Of a stretch of DNA of 64,000 nucleotides, positions 16,095 to 25,429 are shown piece by piece (the stretch's first letter is position 1; each line of letters opens with the position of its first letter). Source of the DNA: an uncultured Microbacterium sp. (GTDB lineage: Bacteria > Actinomycetota > Actinomycetes > Actinomycetales > Microbacteriaceae); contig CAJYHN010000002.1 of assembly GCA_913774665.1 (NCBI GenBank), forward strand, positions 434,001-498,000, written 5' to 3'. The notes below the pieces were generated by a model, which had not been told where the DNA came from, made no database searches, and was given only the letters and a program-made list of their open reading frames with translations. The position numbers and the translations under genes are program-made.

Positions 16095-16222
16095 GCGTGC
16101 GGGGCCGGGTTGCGTCGGGCGCGGACGGGCGGCGCGGCGTGCGGGGCCGGGTTGCGTGGGGCGTGGACGAGCGTCGGCGGCGTGCGGGGACCGGGTTGCG
16201 TCGGGCGCGGACGAGCGTCGGC
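16095..16222. repeat. Three tandem copies of a 42-43-bp GC-rich repeat
   Basis: GCGTGCGGGG...CCGGGTTGCGTSGGGCG starts at 16095, 16137 and 16180 (spacing 42 and 43). Copies two and three also share GACGAGCGTCGGC at their ends. The array sits in the 283-bp gap between the convergent tesB and hotdog thioesterase genes. No gene is visible in that gap; the rest of it (16223-16317) shows no structure that I recognise. Confidence 0.8.
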
Positions 16223-16317
16223 TCCGACGAGCGGAGAACGCCTCGGGCGACGGTGGCACGGACGAGCGCCGATGGCTTCCGACGAGGGCAGACCCTGCGG
16301 GATACCGTGGGGCGAGG

Positions 16318-16855
16318 TCACCCGCGCGAACGGCCCCTGCGGTACTCGATGGGGTCGCCGATGTACGGCGCCCAGGCGGAGCGTTCCGCCTCGGTCCAGC
16401 GGATGGGTCGGCCACTGGCGGTGTCGACGAGAACCGTGACGGCCGTGGCGCGGGCGTACAGCACGGGCTCGGCGTCACCGACGGGGCTGTAGACCTCGAA
16501 GCAGATGTCGGCGCTCGATCCGCCCATCGCGCCGATCCACATGCGCACGTCGAGCGGGCGTTGACTGTACGGCACCGGGCGCAGGTACTCGATCTCTTGA
16601 CGGGCGATCAGCGTGGCGCGATCGCCGCCGCTCTCGAGCACGTCCATGTCGAACACCGCCGTCGGCAGCGGTTCTCCCTCGCCGTCACTGTGCCAGAACG
16701 CGCGCAGCCGCGCCTCTTCGAGCAACTTCAACATCGAGGTGTTGTTGACGTGCCCGAGGGCGTCGAGGTCGCCCCAGCGGAGGTGGATGGGCACGTGCAC
16801 CCGCGAGGGCCCGGCGACCGCCGGACCCTCGTCGGGGGTGTGCTCCGCGCGGCTG

Positions 16856-16863
<8 letters not shown>
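16318..16863 (-). CDS. Acyl-CoA thioesterase, single hotdog (4HBT/YbgC-like)
   Basis: 181 aa. The signature RWGDLDALGHVNNTSMLKLLEEAR carries the catalytic Asp of the 4-hydroxybenzoyl-CoA thioesterase/YbgC group. The substrate acyl chain is unknown. The GTG at 16863 is chosen because it overlaps the last 8 nt of ettA, as expected for a coupled downstream gene; a longer open frame reaches into ettA but is antisense-like low-complexity sequence. It is convergent with tesB, a second thioesterase, across the 42-bp repeat region. Confidence 0.88.
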
Positions 16864-18535
<1,672 letters not shown>

Positions 18536-18590
18536 AACCCGTCCAGTCTAGGGGCGTTGCAGCATCTCGCCGACGTGAGTCGGCCTCGGG

Positions 18591-19094
18591 TCACCAGTCG
18601 ATGGCGCGCGTCTGCCCGATCAGACATCCGCCGGACGACAGGCCGGGGAGGACCGCGGTGACGGGGTTGCCGATCGAGGGTCCGACCTGACCCACCAGAC
18701 ACTGATCGCCGATGCGGACGGAGAACTCGATGCTCTCGGCGGGATTATCGACCGTGGTCCGGTCGGACGTCACCTGCATCGCGGCCTTGTCGAAGCCCGC
18801 GGCCGCGAGAGCGTCGATGTAGGCGCGACCGGCGACCTGGTCCGGACCCGACCAGACCCCCGAGACGACCTGTGTGAAGAACGGCAGGTTCTGCGCGGCG
18901 GTCCCGCCGGGCACGAGCGCGGGAGCGGCCGACGCCGTCGGCGTGGACGGAGATGTGGACGACGGTGAGGCAGGAACCGACGGGGTGGCGGACTCGACGG
19001 GGCCGGGAGAGGGCGACTCGCCGGTGCACCCGGCGAGGCCCAGCACCGCAACAAGGGTCAGGGCGGCGAGGGGACGACCGAGGTGGCGAGACAC
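18591..19094 (-). CDS. Putative lipoprotein of unknown function
   Basis: 167 aa. An N-terminal signal peptide ends in the lipobox LAGC (VAVLGLAGC), then comes a Pro/Ser/Thr-rich linker of about 45 residues and a roughly 100-residue extracytoplasmic domain containing two Cys (DQCLVGQVG, SGGCLIGQ) that could form a disulfide. DUF-level actinobacterial proteins look like this; no activity is assigned. The GTG at 19094 is chosen because TAGACT ends 7 nt upstream and because it gives a normal n-region, whereas the longer frame adds 20 unlikely residues. Confidence 0.8.
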   Translation of the reverse strand: MSRHLGRPLAALTLVAVLGLAGCTGESPSPGPVESATPSVPASPSSTSPSTPTASAAPALVPGGTAAQNLPFFTQVVSGVWSGPDQVAGRAYIDALAAAGFDKAAMQVTSDRTTVDNPAESIEFSVRIGDQCLVGQVGPSIGNPVTAVLPGLSSGGCLIGQTRAIDW

Positions 19095-19186
19095 GCGTCC
19101 GAGTCTACGGACCCCTCCACCCCACCCCGCTCCGGACGAGGCGATCGCACGCACGACCGTCCCCCGCGCCGCCGCGGACCCCCGGT

Positions 19187-19717
19187 TCAGAACGGACCGG
19201 CCTCATCCGCATCCGACGACGATCCGCCGCCGCCCCCGGTACTCGCGCCGACCATCTCGACGTCACCGGCGAGCCCCTCCGACTCTCCGGGGACCGCCCA
19301 TTGCTCGTCCGCCTCCGACCCCGCCGCTTCCGCGGCCGCGTCGCGAGGGGCGCCCGACGACCGCGCCGCCTTCTCGAACCGCGTGGTGCCCCACCGCAGG
19401 TCGTGGCCGATGGCGTCGGCGACGACGTCGGCGCTCACCCCGCGCTTGACGTCGTTCTCCCACTCGCGGAGCCGCAGACGGCCGGTCAGGACGACCCGCT
19501 GCCCCTTGCGCAGGGAGCGCAACGCGTGAACCCCGAGGTCTCCGAACGCCGAGACGTTGTAGTAATTCGTGTGCCCGTCCACCCACTCCCCTCGCTCGCG
19601 GTCGAGCTTGCGCTCGCCGACGGCGATCCGGAAGGCCGCGATGGGCCCGCCTCCGCGGTTGGAGCGTTGCTCCAGCTCGCCGACGATGTTGCCCACCAGG
19701 GTGATGTGATCGCTCAT
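19187..19717 (-). CDS. ssb: Single-stranded DNA-binding protein (probable SsbB-like paralogue)
   Basis: 176 aa: an OB-fold domain (MSDHITLVGNIVGELEQRS through about residue 110), then a Gly/Ser-rich disordered linker and the acidic tip DADEAGPF, which resembles the partner-recruiting C-terminal tip of SSB. The OB domain differs from the replicative SSB normally found between rpsF and rpsR (short, with WGTTRFEKA at its end), so this is probably the second, stress- or competence-related paralogue; that is inference. An AGAGGAA ribosome binding site lies upstream of the ATG. A 14-bp hairpin sits about 30 bp upstream of the start. Confidence 0.88.
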   Translation of the reverse strand: MSDHITLVGNIVGELEQRSNRGGGPIAAFRIAVGERKLDRERGEWVDGHTNYYNVSAFGDLGVHALRSLRKGQRVVLTGRLRLREWENDVKRGVSADVVADAIGHDLRWGTTRFEKAARSSGAPRDAAAEAAGSEADEQWAVPGESEGLAGDVEMVGASTGGGGGSSSDADEAGPF

Positions 19718-19745
19718 GTCCGTTGTTCCTCTCGACGTGGTCTGC

Positions 19746-19780
19746 GCTCCGGCATCCGTGTGCCCGACGGATGCCGGAGC
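19746..19780. terminator. Perfect 14-bp hairpin between ssb and the small gene at 19924
   Basis: GCTCCGGCATCCGT (19746-19759) pairs with ACGGATGCCGGAGC (19767-19780) around a 7-nt loop. It is a GGATGCC inverted pair. It lies upstream of ssb, so it could be a 5' leader structure, or it could stop minus-strand read-through from the MocR gene. Confidence 0.55.
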
Positions 19781-19923
19781 CACGCTCAGAATGGTCGGAT
19801 CGATGCGTGCCTCGCGCGTCGATCCGGCCATTCCGTGGATCATTCGGACGATCAGGCACCTGGGGAGGACGGACCCCGGATACGACCGGCGTCGATGTCG
19901 GAGGTTGGTTCTACCGTCATCCC

Positions 19924-20181
19924 ATGAGCACCGCACTGTGGAACGACCTCGCTCCGGCACCGCGTCCGGCCGGGTGGGGCGTGGCGACGCACGTCGCCGC
20001 CGGCCTCTGGCGCATCGCCGATCCGCGCGGCATCGTGGTCGGTCATATCCGTGCGATCGCGGCCGACGGAGGGTGGCGTTACGCCGCCGAGCGGTTCCAC
20101 TCCGCCTCCGGGAGCTTCCGTCGCCTCGGCGAGTTCTGGTCGTCCGCTGACGCCGTCGAGTGCCTGCGATACCTCCGGTAG
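19924..20181 (+). CDS. Hypothetical small protein
   Basis: 85 aa, not recognised. Aromatic residues are frequent (LWRIADPRGIVVGHI, WRYAAERFHSASGSFRRLGEFWSSADAVECL), which suggests a small folded domain with a beta hairpin. The ATG is supported by TACCGT ending 6 nt upstream, matching the leaderless pattern seen across this window. It is divergent from ssb and convergent with the MocR regulator gene. Confidence 0.65.
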   Translation: MSTALWNDLAPAPRPAGWGVATHVAAGLWRIADPRGIVVGHIRAIAADGGWRYAAERFHSASGSFRRLGEFWSSADAVECLRYLR

Positions 20182-20228
20182 ACCGTGCGGAGCTCGGCAT
20201 CCGGTCCCCCGAGGCGGGCGGGCTGTGC

Positions 20229-21647
20229 TCAGACGACGGTCGCGAAGTCCGTTCGAGACGGGATCGCGCTTCCGCCGCGAACGTCGTCCCACGCCGAGCG
20301 CAGGATGCCGACCGCCCGCCGCAGCGTTGACGGCGACGCGGTGAACGGCACGCGCAGGCGACGGTCGTGGCCGCCCTCCACGGCGAATCGCGACCCGGCG
20401 GAGAGGGCGAGTCCTCGTGCCCTCGCCGACATCACCAACGGCGTGCTCAGGGGCTCGCCGATCCCCACCCAGAGCGACACGCCGCCGTGCACCTCGGGCA
20501 CGTCCCATTCCGGAAGGAGCCGCTTCAGCTCCTCGACCAGGCTGTCGCGACCCGCTCGCAGCAGGGTGCCGCGCTGCGCGGCGATCTCGTCGAGTCGTGG
20601 GATGAGGCGCGCCGCGATGGCCTGTTCGAGCTCGGGGGTTCCCAGGTCGTGCACGGGTCGACCGCTGGCCAGGCGCCGGACGACATCGGGCGCCGCGCGC
20701 ACCCACCCGACGCGGAGTCCGCCCCACACCGTCTTGCCGAGGGAGCCGACGCGGATCACGCCCTCATCCTCGGGAAAGGCCGCCGACACAGATCGCCGGT
20801 CGATGTCCAGCTGCGCGGTGGTCTCGTCGAGGACCAGGAGCGTTCCGACCGAGCGCGCGCCCCCGACGAAGGCATTCGTCTCCTCCGCGGTCATGGTGCG
20901 TCCCGTCGGGTTGTGGAAGTCGGGCATCAGGTACGCCAGCGAGGGCAGCGCCCGCGCGAACGTCTGCTCCGCGCGCTCGAGGTCCCATCCGTGGCTGGAG
21001 TCGACCGGCACGCCCACCAGACGTGCCCCGACCCGACGGAAGGCATCCGCCGCGTGAGGGTAGGTCGGGGTCTCGATCATGACCCGGTCGGCACGGTGCA
21101 GGAGCACCGAGGCGATGAGGTGGATCGCGCTCTGAGCCCCCGTCGTCACGAGGATCTGGTCGGCGGAGGTGGGGAGACCGCGTTGGCCGTAGTGCTCGGC
21201 GATCGCCGTGCGCAGGCCCACATCGCCGACGACGTCGTACCCGATCCGCGCGACGAGTGCCGGAGCGTCCTGGATGACCTCCGCCATGATCCCCGGAAGC
21301 CCCGGCCAGGCTGTGGGGCTCGCCTGCTGCAGATCGATCGTCTCGGCGTCCGATTCGTGCGGGCCAGGGTCGGTCCGACGCAGGGGCAGGGTGACGCTCC
21401 CGCTCCCGCGCAGGCTCTCGATGTGTCCGGTGTCGCGCAGGCTCTGGTACGCGGCGGCGACGGTGGTGCGACTCACTCCCAGTGTCGCCGCGAGCTCGCG
21501 CTCGGCGGGAAGGGCCGTGGCGGGAGCGAGGCGGTTGTCCAGGCAGAGCAGTCGAACCCCGTCGGCAAGCGCCTCATAGGCCGGACCGTTTCCCCGCCAG
21601 CCGCCGAGAGACGCGGCGAGGGTGCGGGCCGATACGCGCGAGTCCAT
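20229..21647 (-). CDS. MocR-family regulator: GntR-type HTH fused to aminotransferase-like domain (YczR-like)
   Basis: 472 aa. The N-terminal winged helix spans about residues 20-90 (LPAERELAATLGVSRTTVAAAYQSLRDTGHIESLRGSGSV). The rest is a fold-type I aminotransferase domain with PLP residues Asn246 (HNPTG), Asp274 and Lys305 (GSLGKTVWGG), so PLP binding is expected. Such proteins are PLP-responsive transcription factors. The divergent neighbour is a YczE-type membrane protein, the recurring partner of the YczR subgroup of MocR regulators. It probably controls yczE, and itself, through the repeats at 21664-21700. Confidence 0.92.
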   Translation of the reverse strand: MDSRVSARTLAASLGGWRGNGPAYEALADGVRLLCLDNRLAPATALPAERELAATLGVSRTTVAAAYQSLRDTGHIESLRGSGSVTLPLRRTDPGPHESDAETIDLQQASPTAWPGLPGIMAEVIQDAPALVARIGYDVVGDVGLRTAIAEHYGQRGLPTSADQILVTTGAQSAIHLIASVLLHRADRVMIETPTYPHAADAFRRVGARLVGVPVDSSHGWDLERAEQTFARALPSLAYLMPDFHNPTGRTMTAEETNAFVGGARSVGTLLVLDETTAQLDIDRRSVSAAFPEDEGVIRVGSLGKTVWGGLRVGWVRAAPDVVRRLASGRPVHDLGTPELEQAIAARLIPRLDEIAAQRGTLLRAGRDSLVEELKRLLPEWDVPEVHGGVSLWVGIGEPLSTPLVMSARARGLALSAGSRFAVEGGHDRRLRVPFTASPSTLRRAVGILRSAWDDVRGGSAIPSRTDFATVV

Positions 21648-21663
21648 GCGGCCACCGTAGCCG

Positions 21664-21700
21664 GATTGGCATCCTGCCCCAAAGCCAATCTCGTGATTGG
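21664..21700. promoter_or_regulatory. Candidate operator of the MocR regulator
   Basis: GATTGGC (21664-21670) and GCCAATC (21684-21690) form an inverted repeat, and GATTGG recurs at 21695-21700, exactly 31 bp (three helical turns) from the first copy. MocR regulators such as PdxR are known to bind combined direct and inverted repeats between divergent genes. The site fills the 61-bp gap between the two start codons. Confidence 0.65.
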
Positions 21701-21708
21701 ATCACCGC

Positions 21709-22317
21709 ATGCCTTCTCGGATCCTGCGACTCTTCTTCGGACTCGTGCTCTACGGCTTCGGCTGCGCCATCACCGTGGCGGCCGGCCTGGGAGTCGACCC
21801 GTGGACGGTCTTCGCGCAGGGTCTTTCGCGCGTGACGGGTGTCGGCCTCGGCTGGATCACGAACATCGTCGGCCTCGGCGTGCTCCTGCTGTGGATCCCC
21901 CTGCGCCAGAAGCCGGGCGTGGGAACCGCGGCGAACATCCTGCTCGTGGGCACGGGCCTCCAGCTCTCACTCGGGCTGCTCCCCCACCCCGACACCTTCT
22001 GGCTTCAACTCCTCATGCTCGCCGCCGGCGTGGTGCTGGTGGCCGTGGCATCCGGGCTCTACATCGGAGCGCATTTCGGCCCCGGTCCGCGCGACGGCCT
22101 CATGACCGGAATGCACGCGCGCTTCGGCTGGCCGATCTGGGCATGCCGTCTGAGCGTCGAGGGGTCGGTGCTCGTCCTCGGATGGCTGCTCGGCGGAACC
22201 GTCGGCATCGGGACCGTGGTCTTCGCGCTCGGGATCGGACCGCTGGTCCACCTCGCTCTGCCCGTGCTGGCCGCTCCGAAGCCCGCGGCACCCGTGCGGA
22301 CGATGGCATCCGCCTGA
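21709..22317 (+). CDS. yczE: YczE/YitT-family membrane protein
   Basis: 202 aa, about five predicted membrane helices (LFFGLVLYGFGCAITVAAGLG, WITNIVGLGVLLLWIPL, ILLVGTGLQLSLGLL, LLMLAAGVVLVAVASGLYIG, WPIWACRLSVEGSVLVLGWLLGG). The opening motif 'GLGVDPWTVFAQG' and the 'HFGPGPRDGLMTGM' loop are typical of the YczE group, whose transport substrate is unknown; linkage to MocR regulators suggests a vitamin- or amino-acid-related solute. The ATG at 21709 is preferred over a TTG 12 nt upstream that falls within the candidate operator. Confidence 0.88.
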   Translation: MPSRILRLFFGLVLYGFGCAITVAAGLGVDPWTVFAQGLSRVTGVGLGWITNIVGLGVLLLWIPLRQKPGVGTAANILLVGTGLQLSLGLLPHPDTFWLQLLMLAAGVVLVAVASGLYIGAHFGPGPRDGLMTGMHARFGWPIWACRLSVEGSVLVLGWLLGGTVGIGTVVFALGIGPLVHLALPVLAAPKPAAPVRTMASA

Positions 22318-22327
22318 GACACCGCGG

Positions 22328-22360
22328 TGGGGCGGCTCCCGCGGACCGGGAGCCGCCCCA
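22328..22360. terminator. Bidirectional terminator between yczE and the small gene
   Basis: A perfect 14-bp stem (22328-22341 with 22347-22360) with a 5-nt loop lies between convergent genes and can serve both. Confidence 0.85.
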
Positions 22361-22364
22361 TCGT

Positions 22365-22574
22365 TCAGTGCTCGCGGAACTCCGGCCGCTCGCTGCCGGG
22401 CTTCAGGTGCGACTGCACGGCGTTCTTCGCGATCTCCATGGAGGGGTACACGCCCAGGGGTTCGTCCTTGCCGGCCATGTGAACGCGGTAGCCGTCGTTC
22501 TCCTTCTGGATCTTCCCGACGACGCCGTTCGGACCATAGGCCACCCAGAGGCGTCGCGTCGCAATCTCGGACAT
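22365..22574 (-). CDS. Hypothetical small protein (69 aa)
   Basis: 69 aa, not recognised. It has an N-terminal beta-rich half (RRLWVAYGPNGVVGKIQKENDGYRVHMAG) and a C-terminal helix (PSMEIAKNAVQSHL). An ATG with AAAGGAGCA upstream gives a good ribosome binding site, and codon use is normal, so it is very likely a real small gene. There is no signal peptide or Cys. It ends against the shared terminator with yczE. Confidence 0.75.
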   Translation of the reverse strand: MSEIATRRLWVAYGPNGVVGKIQKENDGYRVHMAGKDEPLGVYPSMEIAKNAVQSHLKPGSERPEFREH

Positions 22575-22675
22575 GAGTGCTCCTTTGCTCTCTTTCGCCG
22601 GAATGTACCGCCGCCCCGGCAGACGCGCCAGGGGCTGGCGCGGCGGGAACGCCTCGCGCGATATCCTGAGGTCGA

Positions 22676-22748
22676 CCCCCAGTAGCTCAGTGGATAGAGC
22701 AGCGGCCTTCTAATCCGCCGGTCACACGTTCGAATCGTGTCTGGGGGA
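22676..22748 (+). tRNA. tRNA-Arg (anticodon TCT)
   Basis: A 73-nt cloverleaf: acceptor CCCCCAG with CTGGGGG, D-arm GCTC/GAGC, anticodon stem GCGGC with loop CTTCTAA (anticodon TCT), T-arm ACACG-TTCGAAT-CGTGT. A C-U mismatch closes the anticodon stem, as in actinobacterial tRNA-Arg(UCU) as I recall it. No CCA is encoded. A TATCCT -10 lies at 22662-22667. This reads the rare AGA/AGG codons. Confidence 0.93.
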
Positions 22749-22786
22749 CCGGAGCCGGTGTCGGCACCCCTCACTAGGATGTGGGG

Positions 22787-23413
22787 ATGGTAAACGCCTC
22801 CGAGAACGACCGGCTCGTCTGGATCGACTGCGAGATGACCGGGCTCGACCTGGCCGTCGACGAGCTCGTCGAGATCGCCGTCGTCATCACCGATTTCGAG
22901 CTCAATGTGCTCGACCCCGGTTTCCAGATCGTGATCAAGCCCGACGCCTCGGCCCTCGCCAACATGGGTGAGTTCGTCACCGAGATGCACCGTTCCTCGG
23001 GTCTGCTCGACGAGATCCCGCACGGGGTGAGCCTTGCGGATGCCGAGTTCCAGACCCTCGAGTACATCCAGCGGTTCGCGCCCGTCGAGGGCAAGGCTCC
23101 TCTCGCCGGCAACACCATCGGCACCGACCGCATGTTCCTGGCGAAGTACATGCCGCGTGTCGACCGTTGGCTTCACTACCGCAACGTCGACGTGTCGAGC
23201 ATCAAAGAGCTTTCGCGCCGCTGGTATCCGCGCGCCTACTTCCAGGCCCCGGCGAAGAACGGCGGACACCGCGCGCTCGCCGACATCCGCGAATCGATCC
23301 GCGAGCTCGCCTACTACCGCGCCGCGGTGTTCGTGCCGCAGCCGGGTCCCACCAGCGACGAGGCCAAGGCCGTCTCGGCCTCGGCCGTGTCGTCGTACAC
23401 GCTGGACGTATGA
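22787..23413 (+). CDS. orn: Oligoribonuclease
   Basis: 208 aa. This 3'-5' exoribonuclease of the DEDDh family degrades 2-5-nt RNA fragments to mononucleotides; it also clears pGpG in species that use c-di-GMP. The exonuclease motifs are LVWIDCEMTGLD (Asp/Glu), the NTIGTDRMFL region and the late GHRALADIRESI (His-Asp). The ATG at 22787 is chosen because TAGGAT (22775-22780) ends 6 nt upstream, consistent with a leaderless message; the in-frame GTG at 22781 would fall inside the spacer. It lies between two tRNA genes. Confidence 0.96.
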   Translation: MVNASENDRLVWIDCEMTGLDLAVDELVEIAVVITDFELNVLDPGFQIVIKPDASALANMGEFVTEMHRSSGLLDEIPHGVSLADAEFQTLEYIQRFAPVEGKAPLAGNTIGTDRMFLAKYMPRVDRWLHYRNVDVSSIKELSRRWYPRAYFQAPAKNGGHRALADIRESIRELAYYRAAVFVPQPGPTSDEAKAVSASAVSSYTLDV

Positions 23414-23448
23414 CATAATCGTTCAGTTGTCTGCTGCGGCGGACACAT

Positions 23449-23525
23449 GGTGGCTATAGCTCAGTCGGTAGAGCACCGCGTTGTGGTCGCGGGGGTCGCG
23501 GGTTCAAGTCCCGTTAGCCACCCCA
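23449..23525 (+). tRNA. tRNA-His (anticodon GTG)
   Basis: A 77-nt gene including encoded CCA. The acceptor GTGGCTA pairs with TAGCCAC, and the extra G at position -1 (23449) faces the C discriminator, as required for tRNA-His. The anticodon stem CCGCG/CGCGG encloses TTGTGGT, and the T-arm is CGGG-TTCAAGT-CCCG-type. A CATAAT box at 23415-23420 may be its -10. Confidence 0.95.
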
Positions 23526-23527
23526 AC

Positions 23528-23567
23528 GAAGAAGGCCCGGTCGAGCGTCGCTCGCCGGGCCTTCTTC
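23528..23567 (+). terminator. Intrinsic terminator of tRNA-His
   Basis: A 13-bp perfect stem (23528-23540 with 23555-23567) starts 3 nt after the CCA end. Confidence 0.85.
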
Positions 23568-23666
23568 CTTCGCGACCGGCACTCCCCCCCGCCGTAGAAT
23601 CGACACGGAACGTCGGCGTGCTCTGTGAGCATCCGATGGACGGCTCGAGACCCCGGGAGGCCCGCC

Positions 23667-24044
23667 GTGAACGACAGCGTCGACGCGCGCCCGGCCCTCG
23701 AGATGGATGCGTCGGCGTTCGAAGAACTCGTCGTCGACGAGCTCGATCAGCTCCCCGACGACATGGTGGACGGTCTCGACAACGTCGTCTTCGTCGTCGA
23801 GGACCGTCCCGAGGACGGATCCCTCGACCTCCTCGGGCTGTACGACGGCTGGGCCCTGACGGAACGCGAACGGTACGGCGTCGGAGAGCTCCCCGATCGC
23901 ATCATCGTGTACCGGGAGCCGCACCTCGCCGCGTGCAGCGACGTGGTCGAACTGCGCGACGAGATCCACACGACGCTCGTCCACGAGATCGCTCACTTCT
24001 ACGGCATCGACGACGATCGTCTCCACGAGCTGGGGTGGGCGTGA
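23667..24044 (+). CDS. Metallopeptidase family protein (minimal zincin)
   Basis: 125 aa. The C-terminal VHEIAHFYGIDDDRLHELG is an HExxHxxGxxD zinc-binding motif (His106, Glu107, His110, Asp116 or nearby), characteristic of the small single-domain 'minimal zincin' family. The substrate is unknown. The GTG start has GGGAGG at 6-nt spacing. The TGA overlaps the clpS ATG by one base (TGATG), so this putative protease and the ClpS adaptor are translationally coupled. Confidence 0.88.
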   Translation: MNDSVDARPALEMDASAFEELVVDELDQLPDDMVDGLDNVVFVVEDRPEDGSLDLLGLYDGWALTERERYGVGELPDRIIVYREPHLAACSDVVELRDEIHTTLVHEIAHFYGIDDDRLHELGWA

Positions 24045-24337
24045 TGGCGGGCGTGGCGAGTCCCGACCTCGACCTCGAGACCGATCTCACGGCGACTCCT
24101 CCGTCCTCGTGGCAGACCGTGGTGTGGAACGACCCCGTGAACCTCATGAGCTACGTCACCCACATCTTCCGCACCTATTTCGGCTACGACGCCGCGACCG
24201 CGAACCGGCTGATGCTCGCCGTGCATCACGACGGCCACGCCGTGGTGGCCAGAGGGCCACGCGAAGTCATGGAAGCCCACGTGCAGGCGATGCACGACTT
24301 CGGCCTCTGGGCCACCGTCAGGAAGGACCCCGCGTGA
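24044..24337 (+). CDS. clpS: ATP-dependent Clp protease adaptor ClpS
   Basis: 97 aa. ClpS delivers N-degron substrates to the ClpC/ClpA-ClpP protease. The core WQTVVWNDPVNLMSYVTHIF, the HHDGHAVVARG loop and the closing VQAMHDFGLWATVRKD match the family, including the Asn-Asp-Pro-Val-Asn hydrophobic-pocket segment. It is flanked by the minimal zincin upstream and a DUF2017 gene downstream (GTGA overlap), a common actinobacterial arrangement. Confidence 0.96.
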   Translation: MAGVASPDLDLETDLTATPPSSWQTVVWNDPVNLMSYVTHIFRTYFGYDAATANRLMLAVHHDGHAVVARGPREVMEAHVQAMHDFGLWATVRKDPA

Positions 24338-24816
24338 GCGAGCGCATCGTCGTGCTGGAGATCAGTGGGCTCGAGGCCCTGCATCTGGCCGGCATCGTGG
24401 GACAGTTCCGCGATCTTCTGGCGGATTCCCGCGCGGGCGAGGACCCCGCGGTGGAACGCCTGCTTCCCGATGCCTACCCCGACGACGTCGCCGCGAGTCG
24501 CGAGTTCCGGCGTCTGACCGGTGGGGACCTGCTCGAGCGTCGGTCGCAGGACGTCGCCACGGTTCTGCACACCCTCGGCCTGGACGGCGCGGACCTCGAC
24601 CCCGAGAGTGACCCCGACGCCACGATCGCCGTCGCCCTCGGCGAGGCCGAGGCCCTGGCGTGGATGCGCACGCTCTCGGCGCTGCGACTGGTCATGGCGA
24701 CGCGTCTCGGCATCCAGACCGACGACGATCACGATCCCGAAGATCCGCGTTACGGCGTGTACGACTGGATCGGCTATCGCCTGGACGGTCTCGTCGCGGC
24801 GCTCGATCGCGCGTGA
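24334..24816 (+). CDS. DUF2017 family protein
   Basis: 160 aa, mostly helical and acidic, no signal or membrane segment. It follows clpS with a 4-nt overlap (GTGA) in many actinobacteria, which suggests a role linked to regulated proteolysis; the biochemical function is not known. It ends with a conserved-looking aromatic motif (YGVYDWIGYRLDGLVAALD). Confidence 0.85.
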   Translation: MSERIVVLEISGLEALHLAGIVGQFRDLLADSRAGEDPAVERLLPDAYPDDVAASREFRRLTGGDLLERRSQDVATVLHTLGLDGADLDPESDPDATIAVALGEAEALAWMRTLSALRLVMATRLGIQTDDDHDPEDPRYGVYDWIGYRLDGLVAALDRA

Positions 24817-24835
24817 GAGGCGTCGTCGACGTTCG

Positions 24836-25429
24836 TCACGGAACGGAGACGACCAGATCGGCCAGCAGTTCCGGATGGTGGGCCTCGAGATGCCGTTCCT
24901 CCTGCGCGGCCCAGCGGTCCCAATGGGGACGATAAGTGTCGCCGTCGCGGCCGAGGGCGCGCGCCTTGCGGGACGGCAACGGAGCGTCCACCCACACCGA
25001 CACATCGGCGAGTCGTGCGACCTCGGGGGTCAGAAGTCCCGATCCCTCGACCACCAGCGGCAGCGAGGGGTCGACGGCGTACGCCTCGGCCCGCGCGCTC
25101 GCCTCCCAGTCCCACCTCTCCCAGACGCCGATCAGGCCCCGCGCGTGCGGGGAGAGGATGACCCGCCGGGCATACTCGACGCCCTCGGCGAGGCCGTCCC
25201 AGCCGGGGTAGACGTCATCGAGGGCGACGAGTTGCACGCGTCCGCGGCCGGGCCATGCCGCGACCAGGCGTCGAGCCAGGGAGCTCTTCCCCGCGCCGCT
25301 GCGCCCGTCGAGGGCGACGACGGGGTTCGCGGCGCCGACCGCGACGATACGCGCCGACACCGCGGCCAGAGCCGCGGCGAGGGCGTCGGCGACCGGGTCC
25401 GCGTTATTTCTTGAGGGCGCGGATGACAC
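24836..25429 (-). CDS. P-loop kinase, uridine-kinase-like
   Basis: About 197 aa. Walker A is in VALDGRSGAGKSSLARRL, followed by LDDVYPGWDGLAEGVEYARR, where the Asp resembles the catalytic Asp of uridine/pantothenate kinase-like proteins, and a late VVEGSGLL strand. The phosphoryl acceptor is unknown. The start is uncertain: the GTG at 25429 overlaps the upstream gene by 26 bp, while an internal GTG (protein beginning SARIVAVGAANP) would avoid the overlap and leave the P-loop near the N-terminus. It is convergent with the DUF2017 gene. Confidence 0.8.
   Translation of the reverse strand: MSSAPSRNNADPVADALAAALAAVSARIVAVGAANPVVALDGRSGAGKSSLARRLVAAWPGRGRVQLVALDDVYPGWDGLAEGVEYARRVILSPHARGLIGVWERWDWEASARAEAYAVDPSLPLVVEGSGLLTPEVARLADVSVWVDAPLPSRKARALGRDGDTYRPHWDRWAAQEERHLEAHHPELLADLVVSVP

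Noticed and set aside
19187-20200. A long ssb fusion protein from the extended open frame
   Set aside because: The extra N-terminus is Arg/Thr low-complexity sequence opposite the small gene; the OB fold starts cleanly at the ATG at 19717.
22676-23525. A tRNA-linked integration site for a mobile element
   Set aside because: No integrase and no direct repeat of either tRNA 3' end is present nearby; the genes between and beyond are core genes.
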